Source of the DNA: Luteibacter sp.
GTDB taxonomy: Bacteria > Pseudomonadota > Gammaproteobacteria > Xanthomonadales > Rhodanobacteraceae
Length of the DNA stretch: 64,000 nucleotides
Direction: 5' to 3'
Assembly (NCBI RefSeq): GCF_009912395.1
Contig: NZ_WNDO01000016.1
Coordinates: 61,146-125,145, forward strand
Below, in pieces: positions 18,155-26,757 of this stretch; positions within the stretch are counted from its first letter, which is position 1; each line of letters begins with the position of its first letter. The translations under genes were made by a program, and so were the position numbers. Below the pieces are notes generated by a model. It was not told the origin of the DNA. It ran no database searches and was given only the letters and a program-made list of their open reading frames with translations.

Positions 18155-19391
18155 GGATGCCTCCCCCGCTGACCGGCAGCACGATGGTGGCGGCAACACC
18201 GTCGGGAAAATTGTTGCCGATGGTGAAGCCAGCGGCGCTGCCGTACGTGAGCCTCAGGCGTTCGCGCAGGTTCTTCAGGCCGATGCCCGTGCCCGCGCCA
18301 TCGCTGCGGAACCCCATGCCGTCGTCGGCCACCGTGATGGACAGCACGGCGGTATCGACGCCCGCGCGTATCCAGATGCCGCCGCCACCAGGCTTGGGTT
18401 CGAGGCCGTGCTTGATCGCGTTCTCCACCAGCGTCTGCAACATCATCGACGGCATCGGCGTCGGCATGGCGTGCTCCGGCACATCGACATGCACAGCGAG
18501 GCGCTCTCCCATGCGCAGCTGCATGATCTCCAGCCATGCCGTGGACCGTTCCAGCTCCTGCCCCAGTGTGGAGAGCGAACCGTCGGTACGCGGCAACGAG
18601 CGTCGCAGGTAGTCAATGAGATGGCCGAGCATGCGATCGGCACGGGCCGGATCGGTGCGTACCAGTTCCTGCGCGCTGGCCAGGGTGTTGTAGAGGAAGT
18701 GCGGCTCGACCTGCGCTTGCAGCAGCCCGAGCTGCGCGGCTGTCAGTTCCTTTTCCATCGCCGTCTGGCGAGCATCGGCACGCTCCCGGTTGCGGCGATC
18801 ACCCATGCGCTGCGTCGTCGCGCGTACCAGGGTTTCGACGTACTCCAGCGACGTGCCCATGTCGGGATTGAACCAGTCGGTCCACGCGCCGCTGTCGGGC
18901 TCGCAGACGAACATCACGCTGCACGATCCGTCCGACGGCGTGATCGTCGCCGAAATATGGGTGTTTCGATCGAACGTGGCACGAGGCGTACGTATCCGTC
19001 GCGACGCGGCGTCGGCCGGCTGCGGCAGTCGAATCGTCGCCCGCAACTGGAGACCGCTCCTTGGGCCACGCAGGTCATGCACATTCGGCAGCTCGCGCAT
19101 CACCGCCTCCACGATGTCGAAAGCCTCGTCTGCGGCGAATGGCACCTCGACACGACGGCGCTGCCGGTTGGAAACCGTCTCGGCATCGATGCGTCCGGCG
19201 ATCACCCGAACGCGATACAGATGCGTGACGCCCCGGGCGAGCGCCACCATCAACCCGACGAACCAGGCGAGGGTGAATATCCACGGCAGCTCGCCGCGAT
19301 TCCAGCCGATCGCTCCCCAGGCCACCAGGAGGACGCACATCGCGGCAACCCACGCCACCACAATGCGTCCGAGAAACTTCAAGCTTGCCAT
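18147..19391 (-). CDS. LytS-like sensor histidine kinase
   Basis: 414 residues beginning at ATG 19391, which places two membrane helices at 8-28 and 37-52. The middle (70-190) is an unusual periplasmic- or cytoplasmic-type region with SRPBCC-like beta character (DIVEAVMRELPNVHDLRG...). The His_kinase domain carries QVEPHFLYNTLAS with His231. The ATPase domain has LVENAIKHG (N box) and DDGMGF, GTGIGLKNLRERL (G boxes). It should phosphorylate the adjacent LytTR regulator. The ligand is unknown. Confidence 0.9.
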   Translation of the reverse strand: MASLKFLGRIVVAWVAAMCVLLVAWGAIGWNRGELPWIFTLAWFVGLMVALARGVTHLYRVRVIAGRIDAETVSNRQRRRVEVPFAADEAFDIVEAVMRELPNVHDLRGPRSGLQLRATIRLPQPADAASRRIRTPRATFDRNTHISATITPSDGSCSVMFVCEPDSGAWTDWFNPDMGTSLEYVETLVRATTQRMGDRRNRERADARQTAMEKELTAAQLGLLQAQVEPHFLYNTLASAQELVRTDPARADRMLGHLIDYLRRSLPRTDGSLSTLGQELERSTAWLEIMQLRMGERLAVHVDVPEHAMPTPMPSMMLQTLVENAIKHGLEPKPGGGGIWIRAGVDTAVLSITVADDGMGFRSDGAGTGIGLKNLRERLRLTYGSAAGFTIGNNFPDGVAATIVLPVSGGGIHG

Positions 19392-19610
19392 GCCACCCCC
19401 TCCATACAGTGCGCCGGGAGGATACGACGGCACATGGCCGTACGGACGGCGATTCCGACGAAACCGCTCCTTGGGCGACGAAAGCCCCGAGCCGGGGCGC
19501 GGGCCCTCCCCTTGCGCGGCGCAGCATGACCTGACCTCCATCATGGTCCATGCTCGACGGAACGACTCTCGCGGTGGGGACCGCACCAGTCACGACAAAG
19601 GGGTTATTGC

Positions 19611-19955
19611 ATGGCCTTGTTGCTCGTCGTTTTTGCTGTCGTCGTTCTAGCCATCTATCTCGGCATCCAGCTTCTTCCGAAGAACCACCCGGCCACATGG
19701 CTGCTCGGCGTCGTCGGTGGCGCCTGCCTGGTCCTGGCGTGGTACGCCATCTTCCGACCCATGATGCTCGCCTCCGGCGGCGGCGACGATCCGTCGCTGC
19801 TGGCACTGGGCCTGACCGCGGCCGGCATCGTGTCCTGCGTGTTGGGCGTGGTCTGCCTGGGCGTCTGCGTCTGGCGCGACCCGGCTCGCTTCTGGATGCT
19901 CTCGGTGGTGTTCATCGGCGTCATCGGCGCCACGCAGCTCACCGCGCTGTCCTGA
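19611..19955 (+). CDS. Small integral membrane protein
   Basis: 114 residues with four hydrophobic helices: ALLLVVFAVVVLAIYLGI, ATWLLGVVGGACLVLAWYAIF, LTAAGIVSCVLGVVCLGV, and FWMLSVVFIGVIGATQL. There is no catalytic motif. AAGGGG precedes the ATG at a good distance. It is convergent with the S4 gene (10 bases). Function unknown. Confidence 0.7.
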   Translation: MALLLVVFAVVVLAIYLGIQLLPKNHPATWLLGVVGGACLVLAWYAIFRPMMLASGGGDDPSLLALGLTAAGIVSCVLGVVCLGVCVWRDPARFWMLSVVFIGVIGATQLTALS

Positions 19956-19965
19956 TCCAGCCTCG

Positions 19966-20181
19966 TCAATCGACGACGCGGATCTCCTCGTCGTCGATCG
20001 TCACCACCTGCCCCGCGCGCACCTTGAAGGTCTTGCGCAGTTCCTGCACGCCGTCGACCTTGACCAGGCCCTCGGCGACCAGGTGCTTGCCTTCGCCACC
20101 GCTGCCCGCGATACCGGTGAGCTTGAGCAGGATGTTGAGTTCGACATAGTCGCCCTCGAGCTGGAATTCGTACACCGACAT
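19966..20181 (-). CDS. S4-domain RNA-binding protein, YbcJ-like
   Basis: 71 residues made up almost entirely of one S4 domain (YVELNILLKLTGIAGSGGEGKHLVAEGLVKVDG), with the conserved continuation ELRKTFKVRAGQVVTIDDEEI. The ATG at 20181 matches the family N-terminus; an extension to 20226 adds unlike residues. It probably binds structured RNA or ribosomal particles. YbcJ of E. coli is the nearest relative I recall. Confidence 0.85.
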   Translation of the reverse strand: MSVYEFQLEGDYVELNILLKLTGIAGSGGEGKHLVAEGLVKVDGVQELRKTFKVRAGQVVTIDDEEIRVVD

Positions 20182-20224
20182 GGACTTTTCGCGGAACCTG
20201 GGGAATGGGGCGCCATTAGAACCC

Positions 20225-20254
20225 ACGCGGGCCGGCAGGGGAACCGGCCCGCGT
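20225..20254 (-). terminator. Strong hairpin between the hydrolase and S4 genes
   Basis: ACGCGGGCCGG (20225-20235) pairs exactly with CCGGCCCGCGT (20244-20254). It is 8 bases downstream of the hydrolase stop. The following minus-strand bases are only weakly T-rich, so termination is probable but not certain. Confidence 0.6.
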
Positions 20255-20261
20255 CCCTACG

Positions 20262-21212
20262 TCACTGACGGGGTACGGCACGATCCAGGAAGCGATGGAT
20301 CTCGCCGCCGATCTCGCCCAGGTTCGTCTCCAGCGCGAAGTGGCCCGTATCGTAGAAATGAATCTCCGCCTTGGGCAGGTCGCGCTTGAACGCCTCCGCG
20401 CCCGGCGGCAGGAAGAACGGGTCGTTCTTCCCCCACACGGCCAGCAAGGGCGGCTGGTACTTACGGAAGTAGGCCTGGAATTCCGGGTATTTCTTCACGT
20501 TGGTCGCGTAGTCGAGGATCAGGTCGAGCTGGATGTCGGCATTGCCCGGCCGGGAAATCTGCGCGAAATCGAGTGACCAGGTCTCCGGCGCCACCTGCAG
20601 CGGGTCCGGCGTGCCATGGGTGTACTGCCAGCGAATCGCGTCCTCGGTGAAGAACTGGCGCAAGGCCTGGCGGTTCGCGTCCGTCGGCTCCTTCCAGTAC
20701 TTCTGCATCGGGTTCCAGCCTTCGCTGAGGCCTTCCACGTAGGCGTTGCCGTTTTGCGTGACGATCGCCGTGATCCGCTCCGGATGGGCGACGGCGAGAC
20801 GCCAGCCCACGGGCGCGCCGTAATCGAACACCTCGATGGCATAGCGCTTCAGGCCGAGCTTGTCGGTGAACGCACCGATCGTCTGCGCCAGGTGGTCGAA
20901 GGTGTACGCGTAATGCGCGCGGTCGGGCGCTTCCGTAAAGCCAAAGCCCGGCAGGTCGGGCGCGATCACGTGGTACCGGTCCGCCAGCAGTGGAATCAGG
21001 TTGCGGTACATGAACGACGAGGTGGGAAAACCGTGCAGCAGGAGGATTGTCGGCGCCTTCGGATCGCCGGCCTCCCGGTAAAACACCTTGACCCCATCGG
21101 CCTCGACGTAGTGAAAGCTCACCGTGGGCGACGTGGCGGGGGCGGGGGTAGCGGCCGCGTCGAGCGCGGCGACGGACAGCAGGCTGCCCGTAAGCAGGTT
21201 CTTGAATGACAT
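20262..21212 (-). CDS. Secreted alpha/beta hydrolase, haloalkane dehalogenase/epoxide hydrolase type
   Basis: 316 residues with an N-terminal export signal (MSFKNLLTGSLLSVAALDAAA). Oxyanion motif HGFPTSS at 60-66. The nucleophile is Asp130 in VFDYGAPVGW, where esterases would have Ser, which points to a haloalkane dehalogenase or epoxide hydrolase-like enzyme. The catalytic His is in YDTGHFALET. WGKNDPFF is the usual acid region. It is divergent from a CGNR regulator across 118 bases holding three GTTACAT elements, so it is probably its target. Confidence 0.88.
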   Translation of the reverse strand: MSFKNLLTGSLLSVAALDAAATPAPATSPTVSFHYVEADGVKVFYREAGDPKAPTILLLHGFPTSSFMYRNLIPLLADRYHVIAPDLPGFGFTEAPDRAHYAYTFDHLAQTIGAFTDKLGLKRYAIEVFDYGAPVGWRLAVAHPERITAIVTQNGNAYVEGLSEGWNPMQKYWKEPTDANRQALRQFFTEDAIRWQYTHGTPDPLQVAPETWSLDFAQISRPGNADIQLDLILDYATNVKKYPEFQAYFRKYQPPLLAVWGKNDPFFLPPGAEAFKRDLPKAEIHFYDTGHFALETNLGEIGGEIHRFLDRAVPRQ

Positions 21213-21275
21213 GTGGGATTCCTTCAGGGGTAGGAGGTGGAATGCCGCCGTAACCGGTAAAGCAGCGAAATTATG

Positions 21276-21323
21276 GTTACATCGGCATATGTAACTAGTC
21301 AATACATTTTTTATCAGTTACAT
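21276..21323. promoter_or_regulatory. Three GTTACAT elements between hydrolase and CGNR regulator
   Basis: GTTACAT at 21276-21282 faces ATGTAAC at 21289-21295 (6-base spacer), and a third copy, GTTACAT, lies at 21317-21323, just before the regulator start. Probable operators for the CGNR protein covering both divergent promoters. Confidence 0.6.
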
Positions 21324-21330
21324 TTGCCCT

Positions 21331-21906
21331 ATGGCCATGACAGAGACCTCAACCCTCCACTTCATCGGCGACGACCTCGCCCTGGACTTCATCAACAGCG
21401 CCTACGGCGTCGGCGACGCGCATCGCGACCACTTCGACAGTGGCGATGGCGTGGTGGCCTGGATGGAGGCTGCGGGGCTGCCCGTGTCGAGACTCGACGC
21501 CGACGGTCGTGGACGCCTGTGGATGGCCGCACGGTCGCTGCGCGACACGGCCCTGGAGCTGGTGGAGGCACGCAAGCGCGGCGAGCGCGGCGATCCCGCC
21601 GCGCTCAACCGCGTGCTTTCGCTCGGCCAGGCCTGCCACGAACTGGTCTGGAACGACGACGGCTCGCCCTCGCTGGCCTTGCGCCAGCGGGCGGATTCAC
21701 CGGAGGCCCTGTTGCTTCCGGTGGCGGAGGCGCTGGGCAATCTACTTGCCCATGTGGATTTCCAGCTGGTGCGTCAATGCGAAGGTGACGCCTGCACACT
21801 GTGGTTTCACGACCACACCAAGGCACACCACCGTCGGTGGTGCAGCCAGGCCAGTTGCGGCAACCGCATGAAGGTGGCGGCCTGGCGCGCCCGTAAACGC
21901 GGCTGA
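21331..21906 (+). CDS. CGNR zinc-finger (ABATE-domain) transcriptional regulator
   Basis: 191 residues. The N-terminal ABATE domain begins LHFIGDDLALDFINSAYG. The C-terminal zinc finger is CEGDACTLWFHDHTKAHHRRWCSQASCGNR, with four Cys and the name-giving CGNR, followed by a basic tail (KVAAWRARKRG). The first of two close ATGs (21331 and 21337) is used. These regulators usually act locally, and the divergent hydrolase and GTTACAT repeats fit this. The ligand is unknown, perhaps a substrate of the hydrolase. Confidence 0.88.
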   Translation: MAMTETSTLHFIGDDLALDFINSAYGVGDAHRDHFDSGDGVVAWMEAAGLPVSRLDADGRGRLWMAARSLRDTALELVEARKRGERGDPAALNRVLSLGQACHELVWNDDGSPSLALRQRADSPEALLLPVAEALGNLLAHVDFQLVRQCEGDACTLWFHDHTKAHHRRWCSQASCGNRMKVAAWRARKRG

Positions 21907-21908
21907 CG

Positions 21909-22895
21909 CTAGAGCGGCAGGCGGCCGCCGATCTTCAACAAAGCGAAGTCGTCCGCCGCCATGCCCGCCTCCGCAAGCGCCTCGCCCAACAGGCGCGGTG
22001 GCTCGTCGAGCTGGTCGTCGGCCAGTTCAAACACGCCCCAGTGGATGGCGATGGAGCGACGGCAGCCGACCTCGCGATGCAGTTGGACGGCCTGCGCGGG
22101 ATCGACGTGCTGGCCACGCATGAACCAGCGCGGCGCGTAGGCGCCGATGGGAATGGCGGCCAGGTCGATGCGACCCAGGCGACGGCCGATCTCGGCCAGC
22201 TTGTCCGAATAGCCGGTATCGCCGGCGAACCAGAAGCGGAAGTCGCCCTGCCCCATGACCCAGCCACCCCACAGGGAGCGGTTGCGATCCCAAAGGGTCC
22301 GGGCGCTCCAGTGCCGCGCGGGCACGAAGGTAAACGTGGAGCCGCGGACCTCGGTCGAGGCCCACCAGTCGAGTTCGCGGACGTTGGCGATGCGCTCCTT
22401 GTCGAACCAGCGCTTCAGGCCCAGCGGCACCAGGAAAACGGCCTGCGGAAAGCGCTTCGCCAACGCGTGCACGGTGGCGCGGTCCAGATGGTCGTAGTGA
22501 TTATGCGAGATGACCACGACATCGATCGGCGGCAACGCCGCCACCTCCACCGGGGTGGGCGTGCGTCGGGCGGGGCCGGCGAACGACAGCGGCGACGCGC
22601 GATGGCCCAATACGGGATCGGTCAACACCGTCAGCCCGCCATGCCGGACGAGTACCGTCGCATGCCCGAGCCACCATGCCGAATCATCGGTACCGCCGAA
22701 CTCCGCCGCCTGGAACCAGCGTCGGGCAAAGGCCTCGTAGCCTTCGTCAGGCGGCTTGGGCAGCCCCTGTTCCTTGCGCTCCCGTCGCCAGCGCTTCAGC
22801 CCACCGGGCTCGCGAGTCTCGGGTTCGAGGTTGCGGAAGCCTTCCGGCGTGTGGTGCGCCAGGGTGGCGTCGTAGTGCGGATTGGTCCAGGGCAT
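21909..22895 (-). CDS. MBL-fold metallo-hydrolase (UlaG/NAPE-PLD-like)
   Basis: 328 residues with the metallo-beta-lactamase metal motif SHNHYDHLD, the upstream WLGHATVLV strand, and later ligands in FAGDTGY and IAIHWG. It starts with an extended N-terminus rich in Arg, as in NAPE-PLD-like family members, suggesting hydrolysis of a phosphodiester or N-acyl phospholipid. It is probably cytoplasmic: no signal is seen. It ends 2 bases from the convergent CGNR gene. Confidence 0.85.
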   Translation of the reverse strand: MPWTNPHYDATLAHHTPEGFRNLEPETREPGGLKRWRRERKEQGLPKPPDEGYEAFARRWFQAAEFGGTDDSAWWLGHATVLVRHGGLTVLTDPVLGHRASPLSFAGPARRTPTPVEVAALPPIDVVVISHNHYDHLDRATVHALAKRFPQAVFLVPLGLKRWFDKERIANVRELDWWASTEVRGSTFTFVPARHWSARTLWDRNRSLWGGWVMGQGDFRFWFAGDTGYSDKLAEIGRRLGRIDLAAIPIGAYAPRWFMRGQHVDPAQAVQLHREVGCRRSIAIHWGVFELADDQLDEPPRLLGEALAEAGMAADDFALLKIGGRLPL

Positions 22896-22958
22896 GCGGT
22901 ACCTGACACGGGGAAGGGTCGCCTTTGACGTGCGGCCCGTTCCCCGTGCTTCAAGGCG

Positions 22959-23375
22959 TCAGTCGAGGTCGACGCGACGCACCTGGCCCAGCCAGTCCTC
23001 GAGGTTGTAGTAATTGCTGACCCGGGTGATCTTGCCGTGGGCCACGTCGAAGAACGCACCGCCCGGCAGGACATAGGCCTGGCCCTGGGCCAGCGGCAGG
23101 CCCTCGTCGGTGGCCTTGTAGACACCGTGCACCACGTATTCCGCCGCGGCGCGATCGCCCTTCTCGTTCGCCATCACGACGATGCTCTTCAGCTGTTTCG
23201 AGTAGCTGACGTTCATGCGTTCGAGGAAGCCGGCGAAGCGGGTGCGACCCGTTTCGCGGCCGCCCTGGTTCACGTCGTGATGGACGTTTTCGTCCAACAG
23301 GCCGAGCATGCCGTTCCAGTCGCCCTTGTTGAAGGCGTCGTAGTAGCGGCGGATCAGGTCGATCGTTTCGTTCAT
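22959..23375 (-). CDS. NTF2-like/SnoaL ketosteroid-isomerase-related protein
   Basis: 138 residues of the SnoaL/NTF2 cone fold: IDLIRRYYDAFNKGDWNGMLGLLDENVHHDVNQGG at the start and FFDVAHGKITRVSNYYNLEDWL at the end, a conserved family layout. A GTG at 23384 would add three residues; the ATG at 23375 is chosen. It is 9 bases after the formaldehyde dehydrogenase gene, so the two are likely one transcript. Function unknown. Confidence 0.8.
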   Translation of the reverse strand: MNETIDLIRRYYDAFNKGDWNGMLGLLDENVHHDVNQGGRETGRTRFAGFLERMNVSYSKQLKSIVVMANEKGDRAAAEYVVHGVYKATDEGLPLAQGQAYVLPGGAFFDVAHGKITRVSNYYNLEDWLGQVRRVDLD

Positions 23376-23384
23376 CGAAGGCAC

Positions 23385-24512
<1,128 letters not shown>

Positions 24513-24627
24513 CTACAATGACGGACGGAACCGGCCACACGCCGGTGAACCACGGATTCTAGCCATCTCCTGGCGTCCCGATTAATGGGCCGGGCGGTGA
24601 AGCATCTTTACCTGGGAGCAAAGATCG

Positions 24628-25524
24628 ATGCGCGCATGGGACGGGATGGACGCCTTCGTCGAGGTCGTCCGGCTGGGCAGTTTTTCCGCCGCCGCCCGCA
24701 GCCTCGACCTCTCGACCGCCTATGTCAGCCGCGCCGTCAGCGCGCTGGAGCAACGACTGGGCACCCAGCTTCTTCATCGAACCACCCGCAAGCTGCGCCT
24801 GACCGACGCCGGTCGCCTCTATTACGAACACGCCCGGCACCTGCTGGAAGGCTTCGATGCCGCCGAACAGGCCATCGTCGACTTCCAGGACGGCCTGCGC
24901 GGCAACTTGCGGATCAGCCTCGCCACCACCTATGGCGAACGCTACGTCGCGCCCTTGATCAACGAGTTCCTGGCCGCCCACCCCCAACTGGGCGTGGACA
25001 TGGATTTCTCCAATCGCAACGTCGACCTCATCGAGGAAGGCTACGACCTGACGGTGCGTACCGGCCTGCTGGCCGATTCCAACCTGATCGCCCGTCGCCT
25101 GGGCGAGCGGCAGTTGTTCGTGGTGGCCTCCCCCGACTACCTGGCCCGCCACCCCACCCCGCAGCACCCGGACGAACTGGATGGCCAGACCCTCCTGCTC
25201 GGCTCGGCGCCCTACTGGATCTTCGCCGAGCACGGGCAGCCCAGGCAACGCCCGGTCCGTGGCCGCTACCGTGCCAGTTCGGGCCAGGCCTTGCTCGACG
25301 CCGTGCGGCGCGGACTGGGCATCGCCCAGCTTCCGGACTTCTACGTGGAAGACGCCCTGGCCCGGGGAGACCTCGTCTCGCTGCTGGATCCCTGGCGCTA
25401 CGAACACGGCGCCGTCTGGCTGGTCTACCCCCAGAGCCGACATTTGTCTCCCAAGGTCCGGCAGCTTGCCGACTTCCTAGTTGAACGGTTGCAAACACCG
25501 CCATGGCAGCAAACGATCGTTTGA
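24628..25524 (+). CDS. LysR-family transcriptional regulator
   Basis: 298 residues. The N-terminal winged helix is typical (FVEVVRLGSFSAAARSLDLSTAYVSRAVSALEQRLGTQLLHRTTRKLRLTDAG), with a PBP2-like effector domain from about residue 90 (LRISLATTYGERYVAPLINEF). It is divergent from frmA with a 130-base intergenic region, suggesting it may control that gene. The effector is unknown. It belongs to the CrgA-like subgroup by the HRTTRKLRLTDAG signature. Confidence 0.92.
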   Translation: MRAWDGMDAFVEVVRLGSFSAAARSLDLSTAYVSRAVSALEQRLGTQLLHRTTRKLRLTDAGRLYYEHARHLLEGFDAAEQAIVDFQDGLRGNLRISLATTYGERYVAPLINEFLAAHPQLGVDMDFSNRNVDLIEEGYDLTVRTGLLADSNLIARRLGERQLFVVASPDYLARHPTPQHPDELDGQTLLLGSAPYWIFAEHGQPRQRPVRGRYRASSGQALLDAVRRGLGIAQLPDFYVEDALARGDLVSLLDPWRYEHGAVWLVYPQSRHLSPKVRQLADFLVERLQTPPWQQTIV

Positions 25525-25916
25525 GTTAAACTAGGGTTAACGGATCCGCCCCATCCGGCGAACGAAAGGTCCAGGTAAGGGATTTGGCAGGCCCCATTTG
25601 AGGCCCCTCGTGCAAATTTCTTTGAACCTTTTGCTTACAATCGCTGTCCAACGATTTAATGCTTGGTAGCCCTTGTAAAGCCACGGGCAGCCCCTACTAA
25701 AGGGGCGTAGGAAAACTCGTTAGTTCAGAAATTCAGCCCATCCGCCGCGTGACGAAAGACTAACGAATCGATTGTTCACCAGATAGAACGGCCCGCGTCC
25801 AAAGCAATTCCCCCGAAGGGAGCCAGGACGAACCAAGGGTCACCGCCACGCCAGAGACCGGCGACGTGGCGCCAGATTCGCACCATCCGGTCCTTATATG
25901 ACTGGGAGACATCACC
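25525..25916 (+). other. Structured 390-base region upstream of a 53-codon gene
   Basis: No gene of normal size. Several hairpins can be drawn: GCCCCT (25690-25695)/AGGGGC (25701-25706); TCGTTAGT near 25717/ACTAACGA near 25759; CGCCACG (25844-25850)/CGTGGCG (25865-25871). A promoter-like TTGCTT...TTTAAT lies near 25632-25658. It may be a long 5' leader or a small RNA. I recognise no riboswitch class. A 13-codon frame at 25660 is the only short open frame of note. Confidence 0.5.
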
Positions 25917-26078
25917 ATGAACGAACTGCGTAACGAATACGGCATCTCGACCTTCGAATTCTCGGCCGGCTACCGCGCCGCCGAAGCCAGCAACGGCCTC
26001 GACCTGTTCGGTGGCGAGATGGACGGCTACGACTGGCTGAGCGAAGTCGCCACCCGCCTGAACGGCGAAGCGCTGTAA
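25917..26078 (+). CDS. Small acidic protein of 53 residues
   Basis: ATG at 25917 is preceded by GGGAG eight bases upstream, and the TAA at 26076 is followed by a strong terminator at 26101-26123. The product is MNELRNEYGISTFEFSAGYR then a Gly/Ala-rich acidic stretch with GLDLFGGEMDGYDWLSEVA. There is no signal peptide, membrane helix or cysteine. I do not recognise it. The long structured upstream region and the terminator suggest a separately and perhaps strongly regulated transcript. It could be a regulatory or signalling small protein, or only the coding part of a dual-function RNA. Confidence 0.6.
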   Translation: MNELRNEYGISTFEFSAGYRAAEASNGLDLFGGEMDGYDWLSEVATRLNGEAL

Positions 26079-26100
26079 GACTCATCTCGTAACACCGAAG

Positions 26101-26123
26101 AAGGCCCGCTCAAAGCGGGCCTT
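26101..26123. terminator. Bidirectional-type terminator hairpin
   Basis: AAGGCCCGCT (26101-26110) pairs exactly with AGCGGGCCTT (26114-26123) around CAA; T-rich bases follow (CCTTCGT), and A-rich bases precede it. It lies between the 53-codon gene (+) and the convergent DUF6496 gene. Confidence 0.8.
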
Positions 26124-26136
26124 CCTTCGTCAGGAC

Positions 26137-26469
26137 TCAGGACGCCTTACGCGTCCTTGGCCGCGCCGCTTTCTTCGCGGCGGCCTTCTTTGCAACCGTG
26201 CCCGACGCACGCCGCTTGGACGCAGCGATGTCCTGGGCGGCCTTCTTCTTTGTCGCCTTGCTCGCCATCTTTGACGGCTTGGCGGCTACGCCTGCCCGAC
26301 GCGCCTTCGACAAGCCGATAGCGATGGCCTGCTTCGCCGAGCGAGCGCCATGCTTGCCCTCGCCGATATGTTCGATTTCCTCGCGAACAAATTCCCCGGC
26401 CTGCGTAGAGGCGGACTTTCCTTCGCGACGATCCTTGCGGACCCTGGCCATGGTCTTTTGGTCTGGCAT
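26137..26469 (-). CDS. DUF6496 family protein, Lys/Ala-rich
   Basis: 110 residues. The N-terminal half (MARVRKDRREGKSASTQAGEFVREEIEHI) has the family layout, followed by ARSAKQAIAIGLSKARRAG. The C-terminal third is a histone H1-like tail of KKKAAQDIAASKRRASGTVAKKAA. It is likely a DNA- or RNA-associated protein in the cytoplasm. GGGAGG seven bases before the ATG supports this start. It is convergent with the 53-codon gene. Confidence 0.78.
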   Translation of the reverse strand: MPDQKTMARVRKDRREGKSASTQAGEFVREEIEHIGEGKHGARSAKQAIAIGLSKARRAGVAAKPSKMASKATKKKAAQDIAASKRRASGTVAKKAAAKKAARPRTRKAS

Positions 26470-26481
26470 GTCGTGCCTCCC

Positions 26482-26685
26482 TCATGGGATGCGGATGGCG
26501 AGCGCCTCGGGCGTGGGCGACGGGGGCCGGTTGTCGTCTTCCGGGTCGTCGGGATGTCGCGGGGGAGCCTGCGGGTTGGGTCCGGACGGATCGTCGCCGG
26601 GTGTTTCGGGAAAGGGCACGACGGGAGGTTGTCCCGGCGCGGGATGCGGCTTGCCCGGTATCTCGGGCGCAGGCTGTCCGTGCAT
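26482..26685 (-). CDS. Short proline-rich protein (tentative)
   Basis: 67 residues, about one third proline, acidic (PHPAPGQPPVVPFPETPGDD, then PDDPEDDNRPPSPTPEA). It fills the space between mntH and the DUF6496 gene on the same strand. Short Pro-rich acidic proteins like this occur widely in related genomes as unannotated genes, but the ribosome site is weak (GAGG 11 bases upstream), so it may be a chance frame in G+C-rich DNA. Confidence 0.45.
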   Translation of the reverse strand: MHGQPAPEIPGKPHPAPGQPPVVPFPETPGDDPSGPNPQAPPRHPDDPEDDNRPPSPTPEALAIRIP

Positions 26686-26757
26686 CGCGATGGTGCCCTC
26701 GGTGTCGTCGGGCCCCGAGACTGCGCGGGCATCCGTGATGCCCGCGTGCCGGTCATG

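Noticed and set aside
25660..25701. 13-codon open frame as a leader peptide
   Set aside because: No ribosome site and no codon bias that would suggest attenuation; kept only as part of the region description.
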